DNA from: a candidate division WOR-3 bacterium
Lineage (GTDB): Bacteria > Hydrothermota > Tepidihabitantia > Tepidihabitantales > Tepidihabitantaceae
Direction of reading: 5' to 3'
Assembly: GCA_013177935.1 (NCBI GenBank)
Contig: JABLXZ010000004.1
Span: forward strand, 124,001 to 188,000
Length of the DNA: 64,000 nt
Each line of letters opens with the position of its first letter. The first letter of the stretch is position 1. The notes under the pieces were generated by a model. That model saw only the letters and a list, made by a program, of their open reading frames with translations, made no database searches and was not told the origin of the DNA. Made by a program: the position numbers and the translations under genes. This document shows, in pieces, positions 1-8,521 of this stretch.

Positions 1-2
1 AG

Positions 3-1247
3 TTGATGAACAACGCCTCCCAACCCCAGAGTGAACCCACCCGCCTTCCGAAAGAAGGAAATGGGTCCCCGGGTATTGCTCAAGAACTGCTTAAAGAAGC
101 CCTTGACGCCTTTTACCGGGCCGATGACGAAACCGCACTCGAACTCCTCCTCGGCGTTCTCGAACTAAACCCCGACAACCTGCGCATTCACTATCTTGCT
201 GCGCTGTGTGCCGCCATTATGACCGATGAGGAGACACTGGAAGATGTTTACCACCAGGCACGGAAAAACAAAACCCGCCATCCTTATGTGGTTGGCTGCG
301 AGGCGGTGCGGGCGCTCTTCTTTGCCAACTTTGAACGTGCTGAACACCTTTTCAATCTTGCCCTGCGCTCCCTGCCCGACGACATCGACCTGAACCTCGG
401 GCTTGGTATCCTCTACGACCAGATGGGCGCCGAAGAAAAGAGTGCCGCAATTTACCTCCGGGTTCTGGAACACGCCCCGGACAACATCCGTGCCCGCATC
501 TCCCTTGGCATCAGTTACGCCTTGAGTGGCGAATATGTCAATGCCCTTGCCCAGTATCAGTACGCCAAACGGCTTGACCCAACGGTTGAAAACCCGCATC
601 AGCACCTGGGCCGGGACTACTATGCCGAAGGGATGTTTGACGAAGCGGCAAACGAATTTGCCCAGGCAATTACCGAAGAACCCGAACAACCTGCCGCCTA
701 CTTCTATCTGATGGACTGCTACAAACGGCTGGGGATGCTCGACGACGCCATCGATGTTTACGAAACCATCCGCAGCCGTTTTGCGCACCAGCCCGAAATC
801 ATCAGCCGCTTTTACGAACACTTCCGGATGTTTACCGAAGCCATCCCCCTGCTTGAGCAACTTTTGAAAAACAACCCGCGCGATGTTGAACTCCTGGTCC
901 GTCTTACCACCGCCTATCGGGAAACCAGCCGATTAAACGACGCCATCACCACCCTGCAACGGGCGATTGCTGAAGAACCCGAAGGTGCCGCACTCTGGAC
1001 GCTTCTTGCCGAACTGCACTATGCGCGCAACGAATACACCCAGGCGGTTGCTGCGGCACAGCGGGCGATACAACTTGACCCCAACGAAGAAGAGGCTTAC
1101 ACCGTGCTCGCCGATGCCCTGCTCTTTCTGGGTAGAATTGAAGAGGCGGAAAAAGCCGAGCGCCAGATGAACACCATCCGCGACGAAGCCTGGCGCCGGT
1201 ACCAGCAAAAGTTTTCCGGTCAGGACGAAATTGACGAACCGGAATAG
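3..1247 (+). CDS. Tetratricopeptide-repeat protein
   Basis: This 414-residue protein is built almost entirely of TPR helical hairpins from about residue 25 to 395. The repeats are marked by recurring A-x-x-x-P-D/E spacing, such as LELNPDN, LEHAPDN, ITEEPEQ, IAEEPEG and IQLDPNE. It has no signal peptide, membrane segment or enzymatic domain, so it is probably a cytoplasmic scaffold for protein-protein contacts; its partner is unknown. The frame opens with TTG-ATG at the very left edge, so upstream sequence is missing and the true start or an N-terminal extension cannot be judged. Its 3' end overlaps the convergent DUF559 gene by 28 bases. Confidence 0.75.
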   Translation: MMNNASQPQSEPTRLPKEGNGSPGIAQELLKEALDAFYRADDETALELLLGVLELNPDNLRIHYLAALCAAIMTDEETLEDVYHQARKNKTRHPYVVGCEAVRALFFANFERAEHLFNLALRSLPDDIDLNLGLGILYDQMGAEEKSAAIYLRVLEHAPDNIRARISLGISYALSGEYVNALAQYQYAKRLDPTVENPHQHLGRDYYAEGMFDEAANEFAQAITEEPEQPAAYFYLMDCYKRLGMLDDAIDVYETIRSRFAHQPEIISRFYEHFRMFTEAIPLLEQLLKNNPRDVELLVRLTTAYRETSRLNDAITTLQRAIAEEPEGAALWTLLAELHYARNEYTQAVAAAQRAIQLDPNEEEAYTVLADALLFLGRIEEAEKAERQMNTIRDEAWRRYQQKFSGQDEIDEPE

Positions 1248-2022
1248 CCCTGGTCCAGACCGCCCAACTTCGCCACCATCTCCTTAATCAACGCCACGCA
1301 ACCACCAGCATTCCGTCTGATTTCTTTGCCGCTAAACCGCAAAATCCGCCAGCCCGTAACCGTCAGGTAGTTGTCCCGATTCCGGTCCGCCTCAGCGCGC
1401 GCCACCCCGGAATGGTAAAGTGCGCCATCGCACTCCACATCTAACGCACCATCCCGACAGAACAGTGCAAAGTCAAGAAAGTAGCCGTTGGTTTTCCCAC
1501 CCACATAAACCTGACGCTCGGGCGCAAGCCCGGCACGCTTCAACGCCCGGTAAAGTTTGTCCTCAATCGGGCTGGCCAGTAAAGGTCGTTCACCTCTTCT
1601 GCCCGCATCAACCGCTCCAGAGTTGTCGGAATAAACACAATCCGGCGCCACCGTTTACTGGGAACAGACCGGGGCAAAGGCATTAAGTCACTTACCATTA
1701 TCTGATAATAAAACTGGTTTGCCCGGGGATGTCGGCTCTCTTCCGGTAAAATCTCGCTTCGCAACACCCGCCTCATCCCCTTAACTCTGGCATAGTAGTT
1801 CACCGCCCATTTCTCGGCGCCAAAAACTGCGGTCTGATAAAAGGCGAGAAATTGAACCCGGTTTAATCCCTCGGGCGCCTTTTCCACCGGAATCCGATAC
1901 CAGTGCCGCTCCCGGAGAATCTGCCAGTCCTTTCGCCTCGTGACCACTGCCACCAGCGCCGGTGTTTCAACTTTACCGTGACTTATTCTGCCCCAGGGCA
2001 AACGCTTACCGGCACCGCTCAT
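1220..2022 (-). pseudogene. DUF559-type endonuclease-domain protein, interrupted by a one-base frameshift
   Basis: Two overlapping minus-strand frames make one protein family member. The N-terminal part (about 2022 down to 1585) ends its homologous stretch at EEVNDLYW. The C-terminal part (about 1585 down to 1220) begins ASPIEDKLYRALKR and carries the DUF559/Vsr-like nuclease core, with LDFALF and LDVECDG containing the acidic residues of the PD-(D/E)XK fold. The combined span is 803 bases, one short of a whole number of codons. Adding a single G in the TGGCC at about 1577 would fuse the frames. No slippery heptamer is evident, so mutation or sequencing/assembly error is more likely than programmed frameshifting. 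A leaderless-type promoter precedes the gene. Confidence 0.7.
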
Positions 2023-2028
2023 CACCTC

Positions 2029-2056
2029 AATTTATTACTCAACTCCTCGCCGTCAA
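2029..2056 (-). promoter_or_regulatory. Sigma-70-type promoter for the DUF559 gene, likely leaderless
   Basis: The minus strand reads TTGACG (2056-2051), a 16-base spacer, TAAATT (2034-2029), six bases, then the ATG at 2022-2020. The expected transcription start falls at or next to the start codon. A GAGGTG lies directly before the ATG but is too close for normal ribosome binding. Confidence 0.55.
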
Positions 2057-2160
2057 CTGTGAGCAACAACCCTGCCTGACTAACCGTTTTAATGGTGAAA
2101 ATCTGCCGTTCGCCACCCGAAAAAATCCTGCGAAACACGAACCAAAACCGTTGTAGAGTA

Positions 2161-2293
2161 AGTATACTTTAAAGTATACTGACAAAAACTGGGCGATTTT
2201 GTCCAACTATTTGTAATTAAGCAATTTAATGTGTATCGCCCCAATTTTCCCTACCCAACCCCGGGGTAGTTTCCAGGATGGTAAGGGAAATTG
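2161..2293. repeat. Cluster of three dyad-symmetric elements in a 370-base intergenic region
   Basis: Positions 2161-2180 are a perfect 20-base palindrome, AGTATACTTTAAAGTATACT. It is followed by GACAAAA (2181-2187) and its complement TTTTGTC (2197-2203). A third, imperfect 14-base inverted repeat pairs 2242-2255 (CAATTTTCCCTACC) with 2280-2293 and has the palindrome ACCCCGGGGT in its loop. No gene is visible between about 2057 and 2395. The first element could be an operator; the others could be transcript hairpins or a small mobile remnant. Confidence 0.6.
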
Positions 2294-2395
2294 TGGTTTA
2301 TCTGCCCTCCCGTATGATTTTATTGGTGCCTATCAGTTTTTTCCTCTACCCTATTTCCGAACCACTTTGGGGATTCCCCTGCCTCTCCAATTGTG

Positions 2396-3016
2396 TTAGT
2401 TAGTCACAAACCAGGTGATGATGTTGATACCCATCCGCAGCGCCTGTTCTCGTTTTTCCGGTGGGTCGTTGTAACGGTCGGTCCAGCCATCCGACACATT
2501 GGAGTTGTAGGTGTAAAAGACCACCATTCTGCCGCCGACAAATATGCCATAACCCCGGGGTGGTCCTTCATAATGCTCGTGGATTTTCGGCGGACCCTCA
2601 GGAAAGTCGTAAAACGAATGGTAAATCGGGTGGTCAAAAGGTAACTCAACCAGGTCCGAGTTCGGAAACACCTTTTTCATCTCGCGGCGGAACGACTCGT
2701 CCATTCCATAGTCGTCATCCGCATAAAGAAAACCGCCTGCTTCAAGATAGTGGCGCAACCGCCTGACCTCCTCGTCACTGAAACTGACATTACCGTGCCC
2801 GGTCATAAACAAAAACGGGTACTGATAAAGTTTTTCGTCTATCAGGCTCACCTGTGCCTCGTCCGTACTCATTTTGATGCTGGTGCGCCGGTTTATCTCC
2901 TGACACAGGTTGGGAATCAGTTCCGGGTCGTTGTACCAGTCACCCCCACCACCGTATTTCAACCGGGCGATTTGAAACTGACCCAGCAGGATTAAGATAA
3001 ATAGCAGCAGGCCCAT
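2396..3016 (-). CDS. DUF4159 domain protein with N-terminal membrane anchor or signal
   Basis: A hydrophobic N-terminus (MGLLLFILILLGQF) is followed by a DUF4159-type domain, recognisable by YGGGGDWYNDP, the central FMTGHG, the acidic YADDDYGMD segment, and FYTYNSNVSDGW near the end. DUF4159 proteins have a glutamine-amidotransferase-like fold and are usually exported or membrane anchored; their function is not established. The ATG at 3016 lies three bases after the TGA of the upstream PHP gene (TTG at 3019 is an alternative), so the two are translated from one transcript. No promoter is seen between them. Confidence 0.8.
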   Translation of the reverse strand: MGLLLFILILLGQFQIARLKYGGGGDWYNDPELIPNLCQEINRRTSIKMSTDEAQVSLIDEKLYQYPFLFMTGHGNVSFSDEEVRRLRHYLEAGGFLYADDDYGMDESFRREMKKVFPNSDLVELPFDHPIYHSFYDFPEGPPKIHEHYEGPPRGYGIFVGGRMVVFYTYNSNVSDGWTDRYNDPPEKREQALRMGINIITWFVTN

Positions 3017-3019
3017 CAA

Positions 3020-3859
3020 TCAGGACCTTTTCAACCGTGCCTTGAGCGCTGCGAGATATTTGTAAGGCAACCGCACATCTCCCAGGTAAATTCTGCCAAA
3101 CTTTCTGCCGCCGTGACAGTCACTGCCCCCGGTCACAAGGAGCCGGTTCTTAGTCGCAATCTCAAGGTAATGGGCAGTCGCCCGGTCGTTGTGCTCTGGA
3201 TGCCACACCTCAATCCCATCAACCCCGGCAGCAATTACCGGATAGAGCAAATCGTCATTGCCGTAAGTTGCCGGATGGGCAACAACCGCCAGTCCGCCGT
3301 TTTCATGGATAAAATTCACCACCTGCGCTGGTGTCAATCGCATCTTCGGGATGTACGCCGGCGCGTGGTACCCGATGTAACGCTCAAACGCCTCGCTCAA
3401 ATTCGCCACCGCACCCGCCTCAACCATCGCCTGTGCCAGATGGGGTCTGCCAACCGCACCGGCACCCGCCAGTTCCCGGACCCGGCTAAACGAAACCACA
3501 ACGCCCATTTCTGCCAGTTTCTGCACCATCTTCTCTGCCCGCTCCAGCCGGCGCTGCCGCACCCGGGCGAAAAACTCCTGGACCTCGCTCCGCCGGTAAT
3601 CAAAGTAATAACCAAGGATGTGAACATCGGTACCATTGACATTACAACTGAACTCGGCTCCGGGCACAACCTCAATCCTTCGGCTGCGCGCCGCCTGCAG
3701 CGCCCGTTCAATCCCATCAACCGAGTCGTGGTCGGTAATCGCCACTGCGGCAAACCCGAGCTGACCTGCCCGGATGATTACCTCTTCAGGGGTGAATAGA
3801 CCATCAGAGAAAATCGTATGGGTGTGCAGGTCAACAAAATCTTCCCTACGATTTGCCAC
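3020..3859 (-). CDS. PHP-domain metal-dependent phosphoesterase (TrpH/RNase AM family)
   Basis: The 279-residue protein has the PHP signature motifs in order: DLHTHTIFSDG near residue 10, AITDHDSVDG near 40, EFSC near 68, VVAHPATY near 193, and GGSDCHGG near 245. These supply the His/Asp ligands for a di- or trinuclear metal site. Members of this group (YciV/TrpH, RNase AM) hydrolyse nucleoside 3',5'-bisphosphates or degrade short RNAs 5' to 3'. The predicted activity is therefore on small nucleotides in the cytoplasm, but the exact substrate is not shown by the sequence. It starts at GTG three bases after the formiminotransferase stop codon and belongs to the same operon. Confidence 0.85.
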   Translation of the reverse strand: MANRREDFVDLHTHTIFSDGLFTPEEVIIRAGQLGFAAVAITDHDSVDGIERALQAARSRRIEVVPGAEFSCNVNGTDVHILGYYFDYRRSEVQEFFARVRQRRLERAEKMVQKLAEMGVVVSFSRVRELAGAGAVGRPHLAQAMVEAGAVANLSEAFERYIGYHAPAYIPKMRLTPAQVVNFIHENGGLAVVAHPATYGNDDLLYPVIAAGVDGIEVWHPEHNDRATAHYLEIATKNRLLVTGGSDCHGGRKFGRIYLGDVRLPYKYLAALKARLKRS

Positions 3860-3862
3860 CTG

Positions 3863-5377
3863 CTATCCCATTCTTCTGGTAACGAGTTCCAGATACTCCT
3901 TGACCAGCCCCTCCATCTCCGCTGCCATCTCGTCTAACGCCTCACGCTTCTCGGCAACAAAACTGCTGTCTTTAATCCCGGCAAGGTTTATCAGCACATT
4001 GAGCCGTGCCCCGCGAAATGCGGCATCAAGGTTCATCGTTCCCACGCCCGCATCACTGATCGAACTCTTGTTCCCGTACTCAACCACAGGCCGGCACAAC
4101 TTCAGGGTCTCCAGTGCCAGTTGCATCGTCCGGAATGGCACCTCAGCGGCAACCTTTAACGCCTCGCTCACCGCCTTTTCCCTTTCCTGCCGCTCCAGTT
4201 CGGTCATCTTTGGCATCTTGTATGCCGCCATCACCTGCTTGAAACTCGCCGCATCCTCCTCAATCAAACTGATAAACCGCTCACGCCGGGGAATCAGTTT
4301 CTCCTTGACCGCGGTCATCTCAGCATCAAACTCCTCGTACCCCTTCTTGCCAATCGTCAGGTTTGCCACCATCGTCATCAAAGCGGTGCCGATTGCGCCG
4401 TTGAGCGCCGCAGCAGAACCGCCGCCGGGCACCGGTGCGGACGAAGCCAGTTCTGCGAGAAAGTCGGGCAAACCCTGTGCCGGCATCAACCGATTCTCAA
4501 GAATCTGGTCGCTCTTGAAACTGTTCAACTGCAGATAGAACCGGGCACAGGCAACCAGTGCCGCCTGTGGCACGAGCCCAACAATCTCCGACTCCAGGAC
4601 CCCAACCCCCCAGCGCTGCGCCTCGCGCTTTACCGTCTCAAACACCCGGTAAAGCGGGGTCTTGGTGTAGTCGGTCATATTGATTGACACCTGGACGCAG
4701 TTCTTTTCCTTGATTTCAAAACCGAGCGCCTTGACATAACGGAATCCGCCATCCCGGAACCGAATCGCCTTGGCGATGCGTTCGGCAATCTTAACATCGT
4801 TCGTTCCTAAGTTGATATTGTAGGCGATAAGCGGTGCCCGAACCCCAACCACCGTGGCACCTGCGGTCGGATGCAGTTCGGGCCGACCAAAGTCCGGTGC
4901 CCGTTCCGGGTCGGTCTTAATCGCCTCACGCAAACCCTCAAACTCACCCTTACGGATATTTGCCAGGTCCTGACGGTCGGGCCGGGTTGCTGCCAGTTCG
5001 TAGAGATAAACCGGAATCCCTAACTCATCGGCAATCCGCTTGCCCAGCCGTTTTGCCAGTTCAATGCACTCCGCCTGGGTAACGCCGGAAATCGGCACAA
5101 ACGGCACAACATCGGTCGCACCGATGCGCGGATGTTCACCCTGATGCTGGGTTAAGTCAATCAACTCTGCCGCCATCTTGGTCGCCCGAAACGCCGCCTC
5201 AAGAACCGCCTCCGGGTCACCAACAAAACTGATGACTGCGCGGTTGTGGTCCGCATTCATCTCCTGGTCGAGCACGCTGATACCGGTTACCGAACGGATA
5301 GCGCCAACAATCTTCTCAATAACCTCGGGCCTTCTGCCCTCAGAAAAATTGGGGACACACTCCACGATTCTTCTCAT
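3863..5377 (-). CDS. Bifunctional glutamate formiminotransferase / formimidotetrahydrofolate cyclodeaminase
   Basis: The 504-residue protein fuses two enzymes. Residues 1 to about 300 are the formiminotransferase, starting with the diagnostic VECVPNFSEGR and containing HPRIGATDVVPFVP. From about residue 308 the cyclodeaminase begins, with LPDFLAELAS, PVPGGGSAAALNGA and a helical bundle to the end. Together they move the formimino group from formiminoglutamate to tetrahydrofolate and release ammonia to give 5,10-methenyl-THF. No histidine-degradation genes are nearby, so the source of formiminoglutamate is unclear and a folate one-carbon role is equally possible. AAAGGAG precedes the ATG, and a clear promoter lies at 5408-5435. 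Confidence 0.92.
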   Translation of the reverse strand: MRRIVECVPNFSEGRRPEVIEKIVGAIRSVTGISVLDQEMNADHNRAVISFVGDPEAVLEAAFRATKMAAELIDLTQHQGEHPRIGATDVVPFVPISGVTQAECIELAKRLGKRIADELGIPVYLYELAATRPDRQDLANIRKGEFEGLREAIKTDPERAPDFGRPELHPTAGATVVGVRAPLIAYNINLGTNDVKIAERIAKAIRFRDGGFRYVKALGFEIKEKNCVQVSINMTDYTKTPLYRVFETVKREAQRWGVGVLESEIVGLVPQAALVACARFYLQLNSFKSDQILENRLMPAQGLPDFLAELASSAPVPGGGSAAALNGAIGTALMTMVANLTIGKKGYEEFDAEMTAVKEKLIPRRERFISLIEEDAASFKQVMAAYKMPKMTELERQEREKAVSEALKVAAEVPFRTMQLALETLKLCRPVVEYGNKSSISDAGVGTMNLDAAFRGARLNVLINLAGIKDSSFVAEKREALDEMAAEMEGLVKEYLELVTRRMG

Positions 5378-5407
5378 TCTTTAACTCCTTTAATTTTGCT
5401 GTTTTTT

Positions 5408-5435
5408 ATCATACCCGGCGTCGGTTTGCTGTCAA
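5408..5435 (-). promoter_or_regulatory. Promoter of the formiminotransferase-PHP-DUF4159 operon
   Basis: The minus strand reads TTGACA (5435-5430), 16 bases, TATGAT (5413-5408). Transcription should begin near 5401, leaving a short leader that contains the AAAGGAG ribosome binding site before the ATG at 5377. Confidence 0.75.
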
Positions 5436-5470
5436 ACCCTGCCCCGATGCTGCCGAATCGGTCGCTATTG

Positions 5471-5498
5471 TTGACAATTCGCCATCGCGCTCTATAAT
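5471..5498 (+). promoter_or_regulatory. Consensus promoter of tRNA-Leu
   Basis: TTGACA (5471-5476), a 16-base spacer and TATAAT (5493-5498) match the sigma-70 consensus at all twelve positions. It lies 20 bases before the tRNA. No terminator is seen between the tRNA and deoB, so deoB may be partly transcribed from here. Confidence 0.85.
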
Positions 5499-5518
5499 CA
5501 ATTAAAGTTAATGTTTAC

Positions 5519-5600
5519 GCCGGGGTGGTGGAAATGGCAGACACGCATGGTTGAGGGCCATGTGCTTTGCGGCGTGCAGGTTCAAATCCTGTCCCCGGCA
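5519..5600 (+). tRNA. tRNA-Leu (anticodon GAG)
   Basis: The acceptor arms GCCGGGG (5519-5525) and CCCCGGC (5593-5599) pair fully, followed by discriminator A. The anticodon stem CATGG/CCATG holds the loop TTGAGGG with anticodon GAG at 5553-5555, reading CUC/CUU leucine codons. A long variable arm (class II) and the T-loop TTCAAAT are present. CCA is not encoded. Confidence 0.97.
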
Positions 5601-5643
5601 TTGACCTTATTCCGGTCCGGTTCCGGAGTAAAAGGATAACTCG

Positions 5644-6852
5644 GTGCGGGAAAAACCGCTTTCCCAGCGTCGCGCCCTAATCATTGTGCTGGACGGTGTT
5701 GGCTGTGGTGCCCTGCCTGATGCGGACCGTTTTGGCGACCAGGACTCAAACACCTTAAAAAACCTCGCCTGCACACTGAACGGAATTTCCCTACCCAATC
5801 TTGGCTTGCTTGGTCTGGGTAACATCATAGACCTAACAGGTGTGCCACCGGAAAAAGAACCGCAAGCCGCCTATGGCAGAATGGCGGAAATGTCCACGGG
5901 CAAGGACTCAACAACCGGACACTGGGAGATTGCCGGTGTCATCACCACCGAACCGTTTCCGGTTTTTCCAAATGGGTTTCCGCAGGAACTGCTCAATGAG
6001 TTTGAACGCCGAATTGGCAGAAGGGTTATCGGAAACATTGCGGCCTCCGGCACCGAAATCATCAATCGCCTGGGTGAAGAGCACCTGAAGACCGGTTTTC
6101 CTATTGTTTACACCTCAGCGGACAGCGTGTTTCAGATTGCCTGCCATGTTGATGTTGTACCGGTGGATGAACTTTACCGGTTCTGCCTTATCGCCCGCGC
6201 AATGCTCACCGGCAAATATCGCGTTGCCCGGGTTATCGCCCGGCCCTTTGCCGGCAGACCGGGCGCATTCTACCGGACCCCGGAACGCAAAGACTTCTCC
6301 TGTCCGCCTTCGCAGCCAACGCTTCTGGACAATGTCAAAGAGGCTGGACTGGCATCAATCGGCATCGGCAAAATTGACGATTTGTTTGCCCATCAGGGGC
6401 TGACCGAAGTTTACCATTCGGTCAACAATCAGGAGTGCATCGACTTCACGCTAACCGCACTCAAACAGTCTAAACCAGGACTTATCTTCGCCAATCTGGT
6501 CCAGTTTGATATGGACTGGGGACATCGCAACGACCCGGCCGGTTTTGCCCGCGGCTTGACCGAGTTTGACCGGCGCCTGCCTGAACTCATTGCCGAACTC
6601 CAGCCCGAAGACATTATGGTTATCACCGCGGACCATGGCTGCGACCCGACAACACCTTCTACTGACCACTCCCGGGAGTATGTGCCGCTTCTCGTGTATG
6701 GAGCACCGGTTCGTGCCGGCACGAACCTTGGCACCCGTTCCACATTTGCCGACCTTGGGCAAACCATCGCCCAATACCTCAGGGTCAAACCAACGCCGGC
6801 TGGTAAGTCCTTTCTCAATGAGATAATAAAACCCGGAGCGCAAAATGGATAG
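5644..6852 (+). CDS. deoB: Phosphopentomutase
   Basis: The 402-residue protein is full length for DeoB, which interconverts ribose/deoxyribose 1-phosphate and 5-phosphate in nucleoside catabolism and salvage. It belongs to the alkaline phosphatase superfamily: residues 16-20 (LDGVG) begin the metal site, KDSTTGHWE near 87-95 carries the phosphoacceptor region, and DMDWGHR plus ITADHGCDPT supply further metal ligands. Translation starts at GTG 5644, chosen because AAAGGA lies eight bases upstream. It overlaps cdd by eight bases, so the two nucleoside-salvage enzymes are translationally coupled. Confidence 0.95.
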   Translation: MREKPLSQRRALIIVLDGVGCGALPDADRFGDQDSNTLKNLACTLNGISLPNLGLLGLGNIIDLTGVPPEKEPQAAYGRMAEMSTGKDSTTGHWEIAGVITTEPFPVFPNGFPQELLNEFERRIGRRVIGNIAASGTEIINRLGEEHLKTGFPIVYTSADSVFQIACHVDVVPVDELYRFCLIARAMLTGKYRVARVIARPFAGRPGAFYRTPERKDFSCPPSQPTLLDNVKEAGLASIGIGKIDDLFAHQGLTEVYHSVNNQECIDFTLTALKQSKPGLIFANLVQFDMDWGHRNDPAGFARGLTEFDRRLPELIAELQPEDIMVITADHGCDPTTPSTDHSREYVPLLVYGAPVRAGTNLGTRSTFADLGQTIAQYLRVKPTPAGKSFLNEIIKPGAQNG

Positions 6853-7243
6853 GTCAACCCGTGCCCGTTTGATTAAGGCTGCCCGCGCTGCTGCCCAAAG
6901 GGCTTATGCCCCTTATTCAAAATTTCCGGTCGGTGCTGCAGTTCTGACCGCACGCGGTAAAATTTACTCCGGCGCCAATGTGGAAAACGCCTCCTATGGC
7001 TTGACCGTGTGCGCCGAGCGCGTCGCCATCTTCAAAGCGGTGTTTGCGGGCGAAACAGAGATAACCGGCATCGCCATCTTCACCGCTACCGAACAACCAA
7101 CCCCACCCTGTGGTGCCTGTTTACAGGTCATCAATGAATTCAGTAAGAATCCCACCGTTATCCTTGTTAGTCGCAAAAAGGTTTTAACCTTGCGGCTGCG
7201 ACAGCTCCTGCCGCTTGGATTCAAATTAAACGATTCGCTCTAA
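6845..7243 (+). CDS. cdd: Cytidine deaminase
   Basis: This 132-residue enzyme converts cytidine and deoxycytidine to uridine and deoxyuridine. The zinc site is intact: C56-A-E58 in the motif TVCAERVA provides a ligand and the catalytic glutamate, and PPCGAC places C89 and C92. NVENASYG (46-52) binds the ribose. Length and motifs fit the small tetrameric CDA class. The ATG lies inside the end of deoB, and the 3' end overlaps the convergent serS by 18 bases. Confidence 0.95.
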   Translation: MDRSTRARLIKAARAAAQRAYAPYSKFPVGAAVLTARGKIYSGANVENASYGLTVCAERVAIFKAVFAGETEITGIAIFTATEQPTPPCGACLQVINEFSKNPTVILVSRKKVLTLRLRQLLPLGFKLNDSL

Positions 7244-8476
7244 ACCGTTCATATACGGTCTGAGGACCTCAGGGACAACAACCGAGCCGTCCGCCTGTTG
7301 ATAGTTCTCAACAATGGCGATAAAGGTCCGGGGCAGAGCCAGCGCAGAACCGTTCAGGGCATGGGGATAAAAGGTTTTGCCATCTGCACCCCGCGCCCGA
7401 ATCTTTCCCCTTCGGGTCTGAAAATCTTCACAGTTGGAGATTGACGACACCTCCAGCCATCTGCCCACACCTGCTGCCCACACCTCAAGGTCGTAAGTCT
7501 TTGCCGACTGGAACGCAATGTCCCAGGCTGCCAGCCGCTTCACCCGATAGGGCAAGCCCAGCATCTGCAGCAGACTTTCCGCCTCAGCCCGCATCTCCTC
7601 CAAATCGGTATAAGAACGCTCCGGTGTTGTAATCCGTACCAGTTCCACCTTGTCAAACTGATGGATACGAATCATTCCCCGCACATCCCGGCCATAAGAA
7701 CCCGCCTCCCGCCGAAAACAGGGGGTATAGGCAACTAACTTCTGGGGCAGTGTTGCCGCATCAATCGTCTTCTCCCGAAAATAGGCAACCAGTTGTGGCT
7801 CAGCAGTGGGAATCAGATAAAAGTTGTCCTCCGGTATCGCATACATCTCACTCTCAAGATTGGGTAACTGTCCCGCAGTTTCGAGGGTTGCAGGATTGGC
7901 AAGAACCGGCGGCATAATCTCGGTGTAGCCGTAACGGTGTACCGCGGTATCAAGGAAAAAGTTGATCAGCGCCCGCTCCAGTTTTGCCCCGGCACCCTTA
8001 AAAAGGACAAACCTTGAACCCGCGAGCCTTGCCGCCGCCTCAAAATCAACAATCCCCAGCGCCTCACACAAGTCCCAGTGCGCCAGGGGTTGAAAATCAA
8101 ACGCCGGTACTGTTCCGTAAGTGCCAACTATCTCCTCTTCCGCGGTGACCGAAGAATGGACCCGATTGGGCAGCAGTTTTGCCAGTTCTTCCTGTTCCGC
8201 CTCAATCACCTTTAACCGGGCTTCAATCTCCTTAACCTCCTCTGCCAGCCTTTTTGCCCGCTCCAGCAGTTCGGGTTCATCCTTTCTTTCCCGCTTTGCC
8301 CGGGCAATCGCTTCGGAACCCTGGCGCTGCTCGTGACGGGCTTCATCCCGCCTTACCACCAGTTTGCGCCGCACCTCATCCTGCTCCAGAATCCGGTCAA
8401 GGGAAACCGTACTCCGGCGCAACTGTAAAATGCGCCTTGCCTCATCCGGATTCTCCCGGCAGAACTTCAAATCCAT
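7226..8476 (-). CDS. serS: Serine--tRNA ligase
   Basis: The 416-residue class II synthetase charges tRNA-Ser and tRNA-Sec with serine. The N-terminal coiled-coil arm that grips the long variable arm spans roughly residues 30-105 and is rich in Lys/Glu/Arg. The catalytic core has motif 2 around CFRREAGSYGRDVRGMIRIHQF and motif 3 near NGSALALPRTFIAIVENYQ. Length is normal. The promoter ends seven bases before the ATG, so the mRNA appears leaderless. The gene converges on cdd. Confidence 0.96.
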   Translation of the reverse strand: MDLKFCRENPDEARRILQLRRSTVSLDRILEQDEVRRKLVVRRDEARHEQRQGSEAIARAKRERKDEPELLERAKRLAEEVKEIEARLKVIEAEQEELAKLLPNRVHSSVTAEEEIVGTYGTVPAFDFQPLAHWDLCEALGIVDFEAAARLAGSRFVLFKGAGAKLERALINFFLDTAVHRYGYTEIMPPVLANPATLETAGQLPNLESEMYAIPEDNFYLIPTAEPQLVAYFREKTIDAATLPQKLVAYTPCFRREAGSYGRDVRGMIRIHQFDKVELVRITTPERSYTDLEEMRAEAESLLQMLGLPYRVKRLAAWDIAFQSAKTYDLEVWAAGVGRWLEVSSISNCEDFQTRRGKIRARGADGKTFYPHALNGSALALPRTFIAIVENYQQADGSVVVPEVLRPYMNGLERIV

Positions 8477-8483
8477 TGTGCTA

Positions 8484-8511
8484 ATTCTATTTCAAACCCT
8501 TGCGGCGTCAA
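8484..8511 (-). promoter_or_regulatory. serS promoter, likely leaderless transcript
   Basis: The minus strand reads TTGACG (8511-8506), 16 bases, TAGAAT (8489-8484), then only seven bases to the ATG at 8476. There is no Shine-Dalgarno sequence. Confidence 0.7.
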
Positions 8512-8521
8512 TCAAAACCCA

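Noticed and set aside
5601-5643. Terminator between tRNA-Leu and deoB
   Set aside because: The GC-rich stretch around CCGGTCCGG forms only a weak stem and has no T-tract.
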